Assembly (NCBI RefSeq): GCF_001423525.1
Contig: NZ_LMOI01000024.1
Span: 275,292-339,291 of the forward strand
Length of the DNA: 64,000 nt
DNA from: Arthrobacter sp. Leaf137
GTDB lineage: Bacteria; Actinomycetota; Actinomycetes; Actinomycetales; Micrococcaceae
Direction: 5' to 3'
The translations under genes were made by a program, and so were the position numbers. Positions 1 to 8,295 of the stretch are shown here, piece after piece. A model generated the notes under the pieces. It did not search any database, was not told the origin of the DNA, and was given only the letters and a program-made list of their open reading frames with translations. Each line of letters opens with the position of its first letter. Within the stretch, counting starts at the first letter, position 1.

Positions 1-843
1 CACGCCGACGGTTCCGTCTGGACGTTCCGTCCGGAGGCCAACGCGGCCCGGCTGAACAAGTCCGCACGCCGGCTTGCCCTGCCCGAACTGCCCGCGGAGT
101 ACTTCCTCGGCGCCATCCGCGAGCTTGTGGCCGCGGACAAGGACTGGGTTCCCAACGGTGACGGCGAAGCCCTATACCTGCGGCCGTTCATGATCGCCAC
201 CGAGGCGTTCCTCGGCGTCCGCGCCGCACGCGAGGTCTCCTTCCGGGTTATCGCTTCGCCTGCCGGCAACTACTTTGGCGGCGAGCTCAAGCCGGTCTCC
301 ATCTGGATCTCACGCGAATACGCCCGTGCCGGGCGCGGCGGAACGGGCGACGCGAAGTGCGGCGGCAACTACGCTGCTTCCCTGATCGCCCAGCAGGAAG
401 CGGAAGCCAACGGCTGCAAGCAGGTCCTCTTCCTTGACCACTTCAACGACGACGCCGTGGAAGAACTCGGCGGCATGAATGTCTTCTTCGTCATGAAGGA
501 CGGCTCCCTGGTCACGCCAGCCCTGACCGGCACCATCCTGGAAGGCGTCACCCGGATGTCCGTCATCCAGGTGGCCAAGGACATGGGCCGGGACGTCACC
601 GAGCGCAAGATCACCCTCGATGAATGGCGCGACGGCGTAGCCTCCGGTGAGATCACAGAGGTCTTTGCCTGCGGTACCGCGGCCGTCATCACGCCCATCG
701 GGGTCCTCAAGGACGCCACGGAATTCATCGGCTCGGAGGACGCCAAGGCCGGCGAAACCACCATGGCCATCCGCGAGAAGCTGCTGGGCATCCAGACCGG
801 CACCGTTCCGGACACCCACGGCTGGCTGACCCGCCTAGCCTGA
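1..843 (+). CDS. ilvE: Branched-chain amino-acid aminotransferase (3' part)
   Basis: PLP-dependent cytosolic enzyme for the last step of leucine, isoleucine and valine synthesis, moving an amino group from glutamate to branched-chain 2-keto acids. Only the C-terminal 280 residues are present; the frame is open from base 1, so the start lies outside. The Schiff-base lysine is the K of GTGDAKCGGNYAAS (codon 355-357), followed by the LFLDHFNDD and GTILEGVTR segments expected of class IV aminotransferases. The reading frame runs unbroken to TGA at 841-843. A strong hairpin follows at 871-905. leuCD of the same pathway lies about 10.5 kb downstream in a separate transcription unit. Confidence 0.95.
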   Translation, partial: HADGSVWTFRPEANAARLNKSARRLALPELPAEYFLGAIRELVAADKDWVPNGDGEALYLRPFMIATEAFLGVRAAREVSFRVIASPAGNYFGGELKPVSIWISREYARAGRGGTGDAKCGGNYAASLIAQQEAEANGCKQVLFLDHFNDDAVEELGGMNVFFVMKDGSLVTPALTGTILEGVTRMSVIQVAKDMGRDVTERKITLDEWRDGVASGEITEVFACGTAAVITPIGVLKDATEFIGSEDAKAGETTMAIREKLLGIQTGTVPDTHGWLTRLA

Positions 844-870
844 GCGGGCTGACGGGTTGGAAACGCTCGA

Positions 871-909
871 CGGCGCCTGCCGGACTTCGGTCCATGCAGG
901 CGCCGTTTG
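871..909 (+). terminator. Intrinsic terminator after ilvE
   Basis: A perfect 10-bp stem (CGGCGCCTGC at 871-880 with GCAGGCGCCG at 896-905) closes a 15-nt loop and is followed by TTTGCGCTT. The T-tract is short, as is common in high-GC actinobacteria. Confidence 0.65.
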
Positions 910-1029
910 CGCTTAAGCCCGGTGCCGGTCTTTGGCTTGTCCGCGTATCAGAACCGCCGAGGCCGGGTTTTCGCGAAAAGGGCTTCGGAACGCTGCTCGC
1001 GCGGGTCGGAGCAGGGCGTACGACGGCGG

Positions 1030-1623
1030 TCAGCGCCGGGCTGCCTTGCGCGCAGCGTTCTTCTGGGCTTTGCGGGAGACGGGCTTCAGGGCCTTTCTGG
1101 CGGCCTCTTCAGCCAGTGCGTGGTGGCGCCGGGCGTCGATGATGTCGTTGAACAGCGACGAGGCAAAGACGCCGCCGTCCTGGGCATACACCTCGTAGGG
1201 GTAGCCCTCAAAGGCCGCGGGGATGGCTCCGGCGGTGAACGGATCCCTGCCCGTGGCCCTGGCGGCTGCGTCACCCAGCGCCCAGGTACGGGTCAGGTGC
1301 CGGGTGAGGTTTTCACTGGCGAAAGCTGCGGCGTCACCTGACACTGCGGCACTCTTCAGCAGTTCCTCAAGTTCGCCGGCCAGGATCCCGGCCGCCTGTG
1401 CGTCTGCTGCATCCGACGTGGTGAGTTCTGCGCCGGCGGTTTCCACTGCTTCGCTCCAGTCGGCCGTCCCGCGGAATGTCTTCCAGGTGGGAAACCAGAC
1501 CACGGAACCTGCCGCATGGTTGTGGAGGTGCAGGAGCCCGGTGCTCTTCTCAGTGGCGGAGTGGTCGTGGCCGTCCGCTTCCGCGTTGGCGATGAGTTCT
1601 GCAAGGGTGGGTGCGCTGGTCAT
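1030..1623 (-). CDS. Hypothetical protein, 197 aa
   Basis: I do not recognise this family. The ATG at 1623 is preceded on the minus strand by AGGAAG at a usual distance; the frame also extends to a TTG at 1671, giving 16 more residues, which I consider less likely. There is no signal peptide or membrane segment. The N-terminal part holds a histidine-rich stretch (HDH, then LLHLHNHAAGSVVWFP), the middle is Ala-rich and helical, and the C-terminus ends in a basic tail rich in K, R and A (SRKAQKNAARKAARR), which could touch nucleic acid. It is convergent with ilvE and divergent from the metallo-hydrolase gene at 1743. Composition and frame use look native, so it is probably real. Confidence 0.7.
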   Translation of the reverse strand: MTSAPTLAELIANAEADGHDHSATEKSTGLLHLHNHAAGSVVWFPTWKTFRGTADWSEAVETAGAELTTSDAADAQAAGILAGELEELLKSAAVSGDAAAFASENLTRHLTRTWALGDAAARATGRDPFTAGAIPAAFEGYPYEVYAQDGGVFASSLFNDIIDARRHHALAEEAARKALKPVSRKAQKNAARKAARR

Positions 1624-1742
1624 GAATGTATCCGGCTTCCTGGTGAGGGGTGGGGCGTCATGTGTGGTCAACCCGCAGGGGTGTTCGATCTATTCCGGCC
1701 CCTGATCCGGCGGGCCCGGTCCATGGGTGCGAGGATGGGGCA

Positions 1743-2570
1743 GTGACTCCCGATCCAGCCGCCACCCTGCAGCGCAGTTCCGACCTGACCCGGTTCATCC
1801 TTGCTCCCAATCCCGGGCCGATGAGCCTGGACGGGACCAACTCCTATGTCCTTGCCGCTCCCGGCAGCCCCGGCGCGGTGGTGGTGGACCCCGGACCGGA
1901 CGATGAAGCCCACCTTCTGGCGCTGGCGCGCGCGGGCGCCGTCGAACTGGTCCTCATTACCCACCGGCACGCCGACCATACGGCCGGTTCGGCGCGGCTG
2001 CACGAACTGACCGGCGCGCCCGTCCGCGCCGCCGATCCCGCACACTGCCATGGTGGGGGAGCGCCGTTGCTGGACGGCGAGGTGGTCCGCGCCGCGGGGC
2101 TCGATCTGACCGTTTTGGCAACTCCGGGCCACACCTCCGATTCGGTGTGCTTCCACTTGCCCGGCGATGGGCCGGACGGGTCCGTCCTGACGGGGGATAC
2201 CATCCTGGGCAGGGGAACCACCATGCTTGACTATCCCGACGGGACGCTGGGGGACTACCTGGCCACCCTGGACCGGCTTGAGGCCATGGGGCCGGCAACG
2301 GTCCTGCCGGCCCACGGACCTGTCCTGCCCGCCCTGGCAGAGGTTGTCCGTGGTTACCGTACGCACCGCCATGAACGCCTGGCCCAGATCCGCGAAGCCC
2401 TGGACCGGCTGGGCCGCGACGCGTCCGTCGGCGACGTGGCGGACGCCGTCTATTCCGACGTCGGACCTTCCGTCAGGCGCGCGGCCGAGATGTCCGTGGC
2501 CGCGCAGCTGCACTACCTGCGGGAGGAGTCCGGCAATGCGGGGGCCCACCGGGGAAACGGTAGGGTATGA
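1743..2570 (+). CDS. Metallo-beta-lactamase-fold hydrolase
   Basis: 275-aa cytosolic hydrolase of the metallo-beta-lactamase superfamily, closest in style to the LACTB2/RNase Z-like branch. The metal-binding motif THRHADH lies at residues 73-79; further ligands are suggested by TPGHTSDS, LTGDTILGRG and PAHGPVLP. The C-terminal third looks like the winged-helix-like extension found in LACTB2-type proteins. Substrate cannot be read from sequence: thioester, glutathione-thiol or RNA hydrolysis are all known in this fold. The GTG at 1743 follows the purine-rich GAGGATGGGG and gives a normal N-terminus; an extension to 1650 is not like the family. It ends 3 bp before the FAH-family gene, so the two are probably cotranscribed. 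Confidence 0.85.
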   Translation: MTPDPAATLQRSSDLTRFILAPNPGPMSLDGTNSYVLAAPGSPGAVVVDPGPDDEAHLLALARAGAVELVLITHRHADHTAGSARLHELTGAPVRAADPAHCHGGGAPLLDGEVVRAAGLDLTVLATPGHTSDSVCFHLPGDGPDGSVLTGDTILGRGTTMLDYPDGTLGDYLATLDRLEAMGPATVLPAHGPVLPALAEVVRGYRTHRHERLAQIREALDRLGRDASVGDVADAVYSDVGPSVRRAAEMSVAAQLHYLREESGNAGAHRGNGRV

Positions 2571-2573
2571 ACC

Positions 2574-3350
2574 ATGCGTATTGCGAGGTTTGTCGTTGAT
2601 TCCGATCCCCTGTACGGCGTAGTTGAAGGTGACGCCGGCAGTGAGGAGATTACTGTCATCCAGGGTGACCCGTTCTTCAACGGCGTGGAGCGCACGTCGG
2701 TCCGCCACAAGCTGGAGGACGTCCGGCTGCTGGCCCCGATTATCCCGCGCAGCAAGGTGATCGGCGTCGGCCGTAACTTCGTGGAGCACGCCCATGAGCT
2801 CGGCAACGACGTGCCTGCCCAGCCGCTGCTGTTCCTGAAGCCGAATACGGCCGTCGTCGGCCCGAACGATCCCGTCGTACTGCCGGAGTTCTCCGATGAG
2901 ATCTCCTTCGAGGCAGAGCTGTGCGTCGTCATCGGCCGGATCTGCAAGGACGTCCCGGAGGACCGCGTCGACGACGTCATCTTCGGTTACACCTGCGGCA
3001 ACGACCTCACGGCCCGCGACGTCCAGAAGACCGACCTGCAGTGGACCCGTGCCAAGGGGTTCGATACCTCCGCGCCGCTTGGCCCGTGGATCGAAACGGA
3101 GCTGGACACCGAGGACCTGCAGATCCAGGGCAGGCTCAACGGCGAAATGCGGCAGGACGGCAACACCAACCAGATGATCCGCGGCGTCCGGGAACTGGTG
3201 TCCATCGTCTCCCAGGCGTTCACCCTGCTGCCCGGTGACGTGATCATGACCGGCACTCCTGCCGGCGTCGGACTGGTCACCGCCGGTGACCGGTATGAAG
3301 TGGAAATTGAAGGCATCGGCCGGCTGTCCAACCCGATCGTCCGCCGCTAA
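2574..3350 (+). CDS. Fumarylacetoacetate hydrolase family protein
   Basis: 258-aa enzyme with the FAH fold. The C-terminal catalytic domain shows the family pattern: KVIGVGRNFVEHA, LFLKPNTAVVGPNDP, metal-ligand acidic residues in SFEAELCVVIG, GNDLTARDVQ, and the closing segment PGDVIMTGTPAGVG. Members cleave carbon-carbon bonds of acylpyruvates or decarboxylate oxaloacetate; which reaction applies here is not readable. It starts 3 bp after the metallo-hydrolase and is followed 50 bp later by gltX. There is no aromatic-catabolism context, so a housekeeping role such as acylpyruvase or oxaloacetate decarboxylase is likelier than tyrosine breakdown; that is inference. Confidence 0.88.
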   Translation: MRIARFVVDSDPLYGVVEGDAGSEEITVIQGDPFFNGVERTSVRHKLEDVRLLAPIIPRSKVIGVGRNFVEHAHELGNDVPAQPLLFLKPNTAVVGPNDPVVLPEFSDEISFEAELCVVIGRICKDVPEDRVDDVIFGYTCGNDLTARDVQKTDLQWTRAKGFDTSAPLGPWIETELDTEDLQIQGRLNGEMRQDGNTNQMIRGVRELVSIVSQAFTLLPGDVIMTGTPAGVGLVTAGDRYEVEIEGIGRLSNPIVRR

Positions 3351-3400
3351 GGGACAGGCCGCGATGGCGGCAGGCGCCAGACGGTAAAGTTGAAGCCACT

Positions 3401-4915
3401 ATGACTATCGCTTCTTCGTCGCCTGCCGCCTCCATCCCGCCTGTTACCGCGGAAACACCCGTCCGGGTCCGTTTCTGCCCCTCACCCACCGGCACTCCGC
3501 ACGTGGGCCTGATCCGTACCGCCCTGTTCAACTGGGCTTACGCACGGCACACCAAGGGCACCCTGGTGTTCCGCATCGAGGACACGGATGCGGCGCGGGA
3601 CAGCGAGGAGAGCTACCACCAGCTGCTGGATGCGCTGAAGTGGCTCGGCATCGACTGGGACGAGGGCGTCGAGGTGGGCGGCCCGCACGAACCCTACCGG
3701 CAGTCGCAGCGCAGTGACATCTACCAGGACGTCATCAAGCGGCTGCATGAGGGCGAATTCATCTACGAGTCGTACTCCACACCGGACGAGATTGAGGCCC
3801 GCCACCGTGCCGCCGGCCGTGACCCCAAGCTCGGCTACGACGGGTACGACCGGCACCTGACGGAGGAGCAGCTGGCCCAATACAGGGCAGAGGGCCGCCA
3901 GGCCGTCCTCCGCCTCCGGATGCCCGACGAGGACCTCACCTTCACCGACCTGGTCCGCGGCGAGATTACCTTCCGCGCCGGTTCGGTTCCCGACTTCGCA
4001 GTGGTGCGGGCCAACGGCCACCCGCTGTACACCCTGGTCAACCCGGTGGACGACGCGCTGATGGGCATCACCCACGTGCTCCGCGGCGAAGACCTGCTTA
4101 GCTCCACCCCGCGGCAGATTGCCCTCTACCGCGCGCTGCACGCAGTGGGTGTTGCTGAGTACATGCCCGAATTCGGCCATCTGCCCTATGTCATGGGCCA
4201 GGGCAACAAGAAGCTGTCCAAGCGCGATCCCGAGTCCAGCCTCTTCCTGCACCGCGAGCGGGGCTTCATCCCGGAGGGCCTGCTGAACTACCTGTCCCTG
4301 CTGGGCTGGTCCCTCAGCGCCGACGAGGACATCTTCACCGTGGAGCAGCTGGTGGAGAACTTCGACATTCACGATGTCCTGGCCAACCCCGCGCGCTTCG
4401 ACCTGAAGAAGGCCGAAGCCATCAACGGCACGCATGTGCGGATGCTTGCCCCAGAGGATTTCCGGAACCGGGTGGCGCACTACCTGCGTGAAGCCGGACT
4501 GGTGGGGGAGATCCTGACCGACCGTGAAGAACAGATCGTCACCGAAGCCGCACCCCTGATACAGGAGCGCATCACCCTGCTGGGCGAGGCGCCGGAAATG
4601 ATCGCCTTCCTGTTCAAGGCCGATGACGCCATTGACGTTGCCGACGACGCGCGCAAGGGCCTGCCGGAAAACCTGGCCGAAGTCCTTGACGCAGCGATCG
4701 GCGCCCTTGAGCCCATCGCGGACTGGACTCCGGAGACCATCCAGGCAGCCCTCAAGCAGGCCCTCGTCGAAGACCTTGGACTGAAGCCGCGCCTGGCCTT
4801 CGGACCGGTCCGCACCGCCGTGTCCGGCCGCCGCATCTCGCCACCGCTGTTCGAGTCGATGGTGATCCTGGGCAAGGATGCCTCACTCCGCAGGCTTCAG
4901 GCTTTCCGCGGCTGA
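3401..4915 (+). CDS. gltX: Glutamyl-tRNA synthetase
   Basis: 504-aa class I aminoacyl-tRNA synthetase that attaches glutamate to tRNA. The first ATP-binding signature appears as SPTGTPHVG (PHVG at residues 33-36), and the second as NKKLSKRD near residue 271. The anticodon-binding helical domain fills the C-terminal part. Most actinobacteria lack glutaminyl-tRNA synthetase and use a non-discriminating GltX that also makes Glu-tRNA-Gln for amidation by GatCAB; the tRNA-Gln and tRNA-Glu genes about 1.2-1.4 kb downstream fit that, although gatCAB is not in this window. The final TGA overlaps the ATG of the next gene by one base. Confidence 0.97.
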   Translation: MTIASSSPAASIPPVTAETPVRVRFCPSPTGTPHVGLIRTALFNWAYARHTKGTLVFRIEDTDAARDSEESYHQLLDALKWLGIDWDEGVEVGGPHEPYRQSQRSDIYQDVIKRLHEGEFIYESYSTPDEIEARHRAAGRDPKLGYDGYDRHLTEEQLAQYRAEGRQAVLRLRMPDEDLTFTDLVRGEITFRAGSVPDFAVVRANGHPLYTLVNPVDDALMGITHVLRGEDLLSSTPRQIALYRALHAVGVAEYMPEFGHLPYVMGQGNKKLSKRDPESSLFLHRERGFIPEGLLNYLSLLGWSLSADEDIFTVEQLVENFDIHDVLANPARFDLKKAEAINGTHVRMLAPEDFRNRVAHYLREAGLVGEILTDREEQIVTEAAPLIQERITLLGEAPEMIAFLFKADDAIDVADDARKGLPENLAEVLDAAIGALEPIADWTPETIQAALKQALVEDLGLKPRLAFGPVRTAVSGRRISPPLFESMVILGKDASLRRLQAFRG

Positions 4916-5661
4916 TGGCTGTGGCCAGTTCCGCTGCCGGCGGCATCCTGGAGGCCCAGGCGGGTACCGTCCGGGGCGTCCTGTTCGATATCGACGACAC
5001 CCTCGTGGATCTCGAATACTCCATGACCACTGCATTGCGGGAGGTCAGCGAGCATCTCCTGCCCGGCCTCGACCAGTCCGGGTGGGAGCGGTTCGGCCGC
5101 ATCTTCACCCACGAGACCACGCACTATTACGACCAGTACCTTGCGGGGGAGCTGACGTTCAACGAGCAGCGCCTCCTGCGCGGCCGGGCTGCGCTGGGAC
5201 ACTTCGGCATCGAACTGGCCGACGGCGAGGAATCGCACCAGTGGCTGACCGCCTACATCCAGAAGCAGCCGTCCTACGTAAAGCCGTTCCCGGACGTCCT
5301 GCCGCTGCTCGATGTCCTGGACCGGGCAGGGATCCCGTACGGGGCCGTCAGTAACAACGTCCATGACTACCAGCGGGCGAAACTGGACGGCGCAGGCCTG
5401 GAACGGGTGGCGCACCTCGTGGGCACCGACACCCTGGGGGTGGCCAAGCCCAACCCGGCGATCTACCTCGAAGGTGTCCGGCTCCTGGGTACGGCAGCCT
5501 CCGAAACCCTTTACGTGGGCGACAACAGGTTGCTCGATGCGGAGGGCTCGACGGCGGCCGGGCTGCAGGGCGTATGGCTGAACCGGAACGCGGAAACCGC
5601 GGCGCATTTTTCTGGTGCCGCGGTTTCCACGCTGGCGGAATTGCTCCCGCTCTTCCACTAG
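4915..5661 (+). CDS. HAD-family hydrolase
   Basis: 248-aa haloacid-dehalogenase-type phosphatase. Motif I is DIDDTLVD with the nucleophile Asp25 and acid Asp27; motif II is the serine of GAVSNNVHD; the motif III lysine lies in VAKPNPAIY; motif IV is VGDNRLLDAEG. The helical cap between motifs I and II marks subfamily I (phosphoglycolate or pyrimidine-nucleotide phosphatase-like). The actual substrate is unknown. Start overlaps the gltX stop by one base (TGATGG), so translation is probably coupled. It is the last gene of the unit before the tRNA locus. Confidence 0.88.
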   Translation: MAVASSAAGGILEAQAGTVRGVLFDIDDTLVDLEYSMTTALREVSEHLLPGLDQSGWERFGRIFTHETTHYYDQYLAGELTFNEQRLLRGRAALGHFGIELADGEESHQWLTAYIQKQPSYVKPFPDVLPLLDVLDRAGIPYGAVSNNVHDYQRAKLDGAGLERVAHLVGTDTLGVAKPNPAIYLEGVRLLGTAASETLYVGDNRLLDAEGSTAAGLQGVWLNRNAETAAHFSGAAVSTLAELLPLFH

Positions 5662-6060
5662 GAGTATTGCCGGGTCAGTGCGGCCGGTCCGCGCCTGCGC
5701 TGTCGCTGAGCGCAGCTGCCCCGAGTCAAGCCAGCCGCCACCCGCATTGAGCTGGGCTGCCCCCGAGCAGGGCCTGAGGCCGCCCTCGGCAAGCTTGTTG
5801 AGGGTGCCCGCACCGGTGTCCAACTGTCCTGCGGCAGCAGCGAGGCGGCCGGTTCCTGCCGCCAATTGCCCGGCGCCGTCAGCAAAGTTGTCCCGGACCG
5901 CGGAGTAGATCTCACCGGCCCCGGATTGGAGGGCCCCAGCGCCACTGTTCAGTGTCTATGTCCCGTCCTCCAATTCGGCTGAGCCGTCCCTGACCTGGAC
6001 AGCGCCGGTGGGATTTTCCGGGGCAGCTTCGGGCGCGGCGGAAGGTCCGGCTGTCTCGAT
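5662..6060 (-). pseudogene. Remnant of a YhgE/Pip-type membrane protein
   Basis: On the minus strand one frame reads ETAGPSAAPEAAPENPTGA, then VQVRDGSAELEDGT, a TAG stop at 5956-5958, then TLNSGAGALQSGAGEIY and GAGQLAAGTGRLAAAAGQL. The repeated GAG-x-L-x-x-G pattern is that of the long periplasmic repeat region of YhgE/Pip (phage-infection/ESX-associated) proteins. About 130 codons survive. There is no start, no membrane segment, and downstream the frame runs antisense into the HAD gene. A real gene would be over 600 codons. I read this as the decayed 3' region of a lost gene next to the tRNA locus. This entry accounts for most of the 493-bp gap before the tRNA. Confidence 0.6.
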
Positions 6061-6089
6061 TTGTGCGAGCCGAAAGTCTCGGGTAGAGT
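6061..6089 (+). promoter_or_regulatory. Promoter of the tRNA-Gln/tRNA-Glu locus
   Basis: TTGTGC at 6061-6066 and TAGAGT at 6084-6089 are separated by 17 bp, a good match to a housekeeping sigma-70-type promoter. It lies 65 bp before tRNA-Gln; the spacer contains a G+C-rich leader. Confidence 0.55.
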
Positions 6090-6154
6090 ATTTTCTCGTG
6101 CTGAGGCGCACGGAGCAAGGCTAAGGCCTTGAAGGCCGGGCCCGAAAGTTCCAT

Positions 6155-6226
6155 TGGGATATGGTGTAATTGGCAACACTACGGTTTCTGGTACCGTCAT
6201 TCTAGGTTCGAGTCCTGGTATCCCAG
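6155..6226 (+). tRNA. tRNA-Gln (anticodon CUG)
   Basis: A 72-nt cloverleaf: acceptor TGGGATA pairs with TATCCCA, the D-loop contains AATTGGCA, and the anticodon stem ACGGT/ACCGT encloses loop TTCTGGT with anticodon CTG. The T-arm is CTAGGTTCGAGTCCTGG, and the discriminator base is G. CCA is not encoded (CTC follows). Confidence 0.96.
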
Positions 6227-6352
6227 CTCTGGTTTGGAGATGTTCTACGTCTTCACGCCAGGCAGTTTCAACCGGTTCGCCGATTTGAAACTAAAGCAAA
6301 GTGTATGAAACAATCACTGAGCTTGAACGGCGGAAACGCCAAAAAGTTACTT

Positions 6353-6428
6353 GGCCCCATCGTATAGCGGCCTAGTACGCTGCCCTCTCACGGCGGTAAC
6401 GCGGGTTCGAATCCCGCTGGGGTCACCA
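6353..6428 (+). tRNA. tRNA-Glu (anticodon CUC)
   Basis: A 76-nt cloverleaf including an encoded CCA: acceptor GGCCCCA pairs with TGGGGTC (one G-U pair). The anticodon stem CTGCC/GGCGG encloses loop CTCTCAC with anticodon CTC. The T-arm is GCGGGTTCGAATCCCGC. The 126 bp between the two tRNAs hold a small inverted repeat (AGTTTCAA at 6264-6271 with TTGAAACT at 6285-6292) but no clear second promoter, so cotranscription with tRNA-Gln is likely. Confidence 0.97.
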
Positions 6429-6432
6429 AAGA

Positions 6433-6471
6433 AATGGTCCCGGGCAATATGCCCGGGACCATTCTGTTTTT
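6433..6471 (+). terminator. Strong intrinsic terminator after the tRNAs
   Basis: A perfect 14-bp stem (433-446 with 450-463, core GGTCCCGGGCA/TGCCCGGGACC) with a 3-nt loop, followed by CTGTTTTT. One of the clearest terminators in the window. Confidence 0.93.
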
Positions 6472-6519
6472 CCGGCCATATTCAATTCTTCCTTCGCTCT
6501 CAACTGGCATGATGTTGCT

Positions 6520-8295
6520 GTGACCTCACCGAACGAGAAACGCCACACGGACCGGCAGGAGCAGCAAAACACGGCAGCCGTGACCCTGCTTGAACAGGTC
6601 CGCGGCACCCTGGCGGACGTGGCACTGCCCCTGGCCCTGCCTGGGGCCGAGCAGGGGCGGCGTGACGCCGCCGCCGGTGTGGCCCAGCTCGACGACTACA
6701 TCCTTCCCCGCTACCGCAGCCTCGACGCCCCGCTGCTTGCCGTCGTCGGCGGGTCGACCGGTGCCGGGAAGTCGACCCTGGTTAATGCCCTGGCCGGCCA
6801 TCCTGTCACCCGCTCGGGTGCCATCCGCCCGACCACCCGCCAGCCGATCCTCCTTCACCATCCTGCCGAAGCCGCCTGGTTCGAGGGCAGCCGGGTCCTG
6901 CCGGGCCTGGGCCGGATCCGAGGTGCGCTGTCTGCCGGACCTGCCCCTGCGGCCCAAACGGTGACGGGACCCGACGCTGCTGCCGTCACCTCGCTGGTCC
7001 TGCTCGCCGATGACGCCGTTCCGGCGGGCATTGCGCTCCTCGACGCCCCCGACGTCGATTCCATCTCCGATGACAACCGGAAGCTGGCCGGCCAGCTGCT
7101 CGCAGCCGCGGACCTGTGGATCTTCGTCACCACCGCCAACAGGTACGCCGACGCCGTCCCCTGGCGGCTGCTCCTGGATGCGGCGGCGAGGGACATCATG
7201 GTGGCGGTGGTCCTGGACAGGGTGCCGGCGGGCGCGGAGGAAGAAGTCAGCGAGGACCTGCGGCGACTCCTCGACGGCGAGGGCCTGGCCGGTGCCCAGC
7301 TCTTTGTCATCCCTGAGTCCACGCTGGATCCGTTGGGCATGCTGCCCGCCGGCGCTGTCCTCCCGCTGCGGAACTGGCTCACCGGCCTCGCCGCTGACGC
7401 CGCAGGCCGGGCCGGCGTCGCGCGCCGCACCCTGAACGGTGCGGTCCGGGCACTGGCCGGCCGGGTTGCAGCGATCTCCGCATCCGCTGCAGAGCAGCAG
7501 CGCGCTGCAGCTGCGCTTGAGGCCGGCGTTGATGCCGCCTACCGGGACGCGGGCAGCCGGATCCTCGACGCCACGCGCGACGGCGCCCTCCTCCGCGGGG
7601 AAGTGCTGGCCCGCTGGCAGGACTTTGTGGGCACCGGTGAGTTCTTCCGGACACTCGAGCAGAACGTGGGCCGCTTCCGCGACCGGTTGGGGGCCTTCTT
7701 CCGGGGTGAACCACCGCCGGCCATCAAGGTCGAAGCGGCCATCGAAACGGGCCTGCAGGCCGTCATTGTCGATGAGGCAGCAAACGCCGCAGAGGAAACC
7801 GACCACCGTTGGCGGTCCGACCCCGCCGGCCGGCAACTGTTGGGAACGGACGACCTCTCGGGGACCGGTCCCGGTTTCGCGGACCGGGCGGCACAGGAGA
7901 TCCGAGCCTGGCAGGAGGCGCTGATGGAACTTATCCGCACGGAGGGCCAGGGAAAGCGGACCCAGGCCCGGTGGCTCTCCTTCGGCATCAACGGGCTGGG
8001 TGCTGCACTGATGATCGTTGTTTTCTCCATGACAGCGGGCCTGACAGGGCTGGAGGTCGGCGTAGCAGGCGGAACCGCAGTCGTGGGCCAGCGCCTGCTC
8101 GAGGCCGTGTTCGGTGAAGACGCTGTGCGCCGGATGGCTGAAAAGGCACGGACGGACCTGGCTGCCCGCTGCCAGCGGCTCCTCGAGGAGGAACAGCAAA
8201 GGTTCCTGGTCCGGCTCCCGGCGGCAGACACCATGGCGGCCGGTGTACTGGACAGCCAAGCCGATGCATTGGCCCGCCTGGCGGGCGCCGCGTGA
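6520..8295 (+). CDS. Dynamin-like GTPase, membrane-anchored (first of pair)
   Basis: 591-aa GTP-binding protein. G1/Walker A is GGSTGAGKST at residues 77-86; a conserved switch-I threonine lies in RPTTRQP; G3 is DAPDVDS near residue 175; G4 appears degenerate as VLDRVP in place of NKxD. Long alpha-helical regions follow, and a hydrophobic hairpin (FGINGLGAALMIVVFSMTAG and the following glycine-rich stretch, about 488-522) suggests membrane insertion. A large GTPase domain plus helical stalk plus C-terminal membrane segment is the layout of bacterial dynamin-like proteins. It overlaps its partner gene by 4 bp, echoing the IniA/IniC and DynA/DynB pairs of other actinobacteria; orthology is not established. 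GTG start at 6520. Confidence 0.75.
   Translation: MTSPNEKRHTDRQEQQNTAAVTLLEQVRGTLADVALPLALPGAEQGRRDAAAGVAQLDDYILPRYRSLDAPLLAVVGGSTGAGKSTLVNALAGHPVTRSGAIRPTTRQPILLHHPAEAAWFEGSRVLPGLGRIRGALSAGPAPAAQTVTGPDAAAVTSLVLLADDAVPAGIALLDAPDVDSISDDNRKLAGQLLAAADLWIFVTTANRYADAVPWRLLLDAAARDIMVAVVLDRVPAGAEEEVSEDLRRLLDGEGLAGAQLFVIPESTLDPLGMLPAGAVLPLRNWLTGLAADAAGRAGVARRTLNGAVRALAGRVAAISASAAEQQRAAAALEAGVDAAYRDAGSRILDATRDGALLRGEVLARWQDFVGTGEFFRTLEQNVGRFRDRLGAFFRGEPPPAIKVEAAIETGLQAVIVDEAANAAEETDHRWRSDPAGRQLLGTDDLSGTGPGFADRAAQEIRAWQEALMELIRTEGQGKRTQARWLSFGINGLGAALMIVVFSMTAGLTGLEVGVAGGTAVVGQRLLEAVFGEDAVRRMAEKARTDLAARCQRLLEEEQQRFLVRLPAADTMAAGVLDSQADALARLAGAA

Noticed and set aside
4897..5865. 322-codon minus-strand frame as an intact gene
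   Set aside because: Only its first 70 codons (5662-5865) carry the YhgE/Pip-like repeat; the rest is antisense to the HAD gene, so it is treated as part of a remnant.
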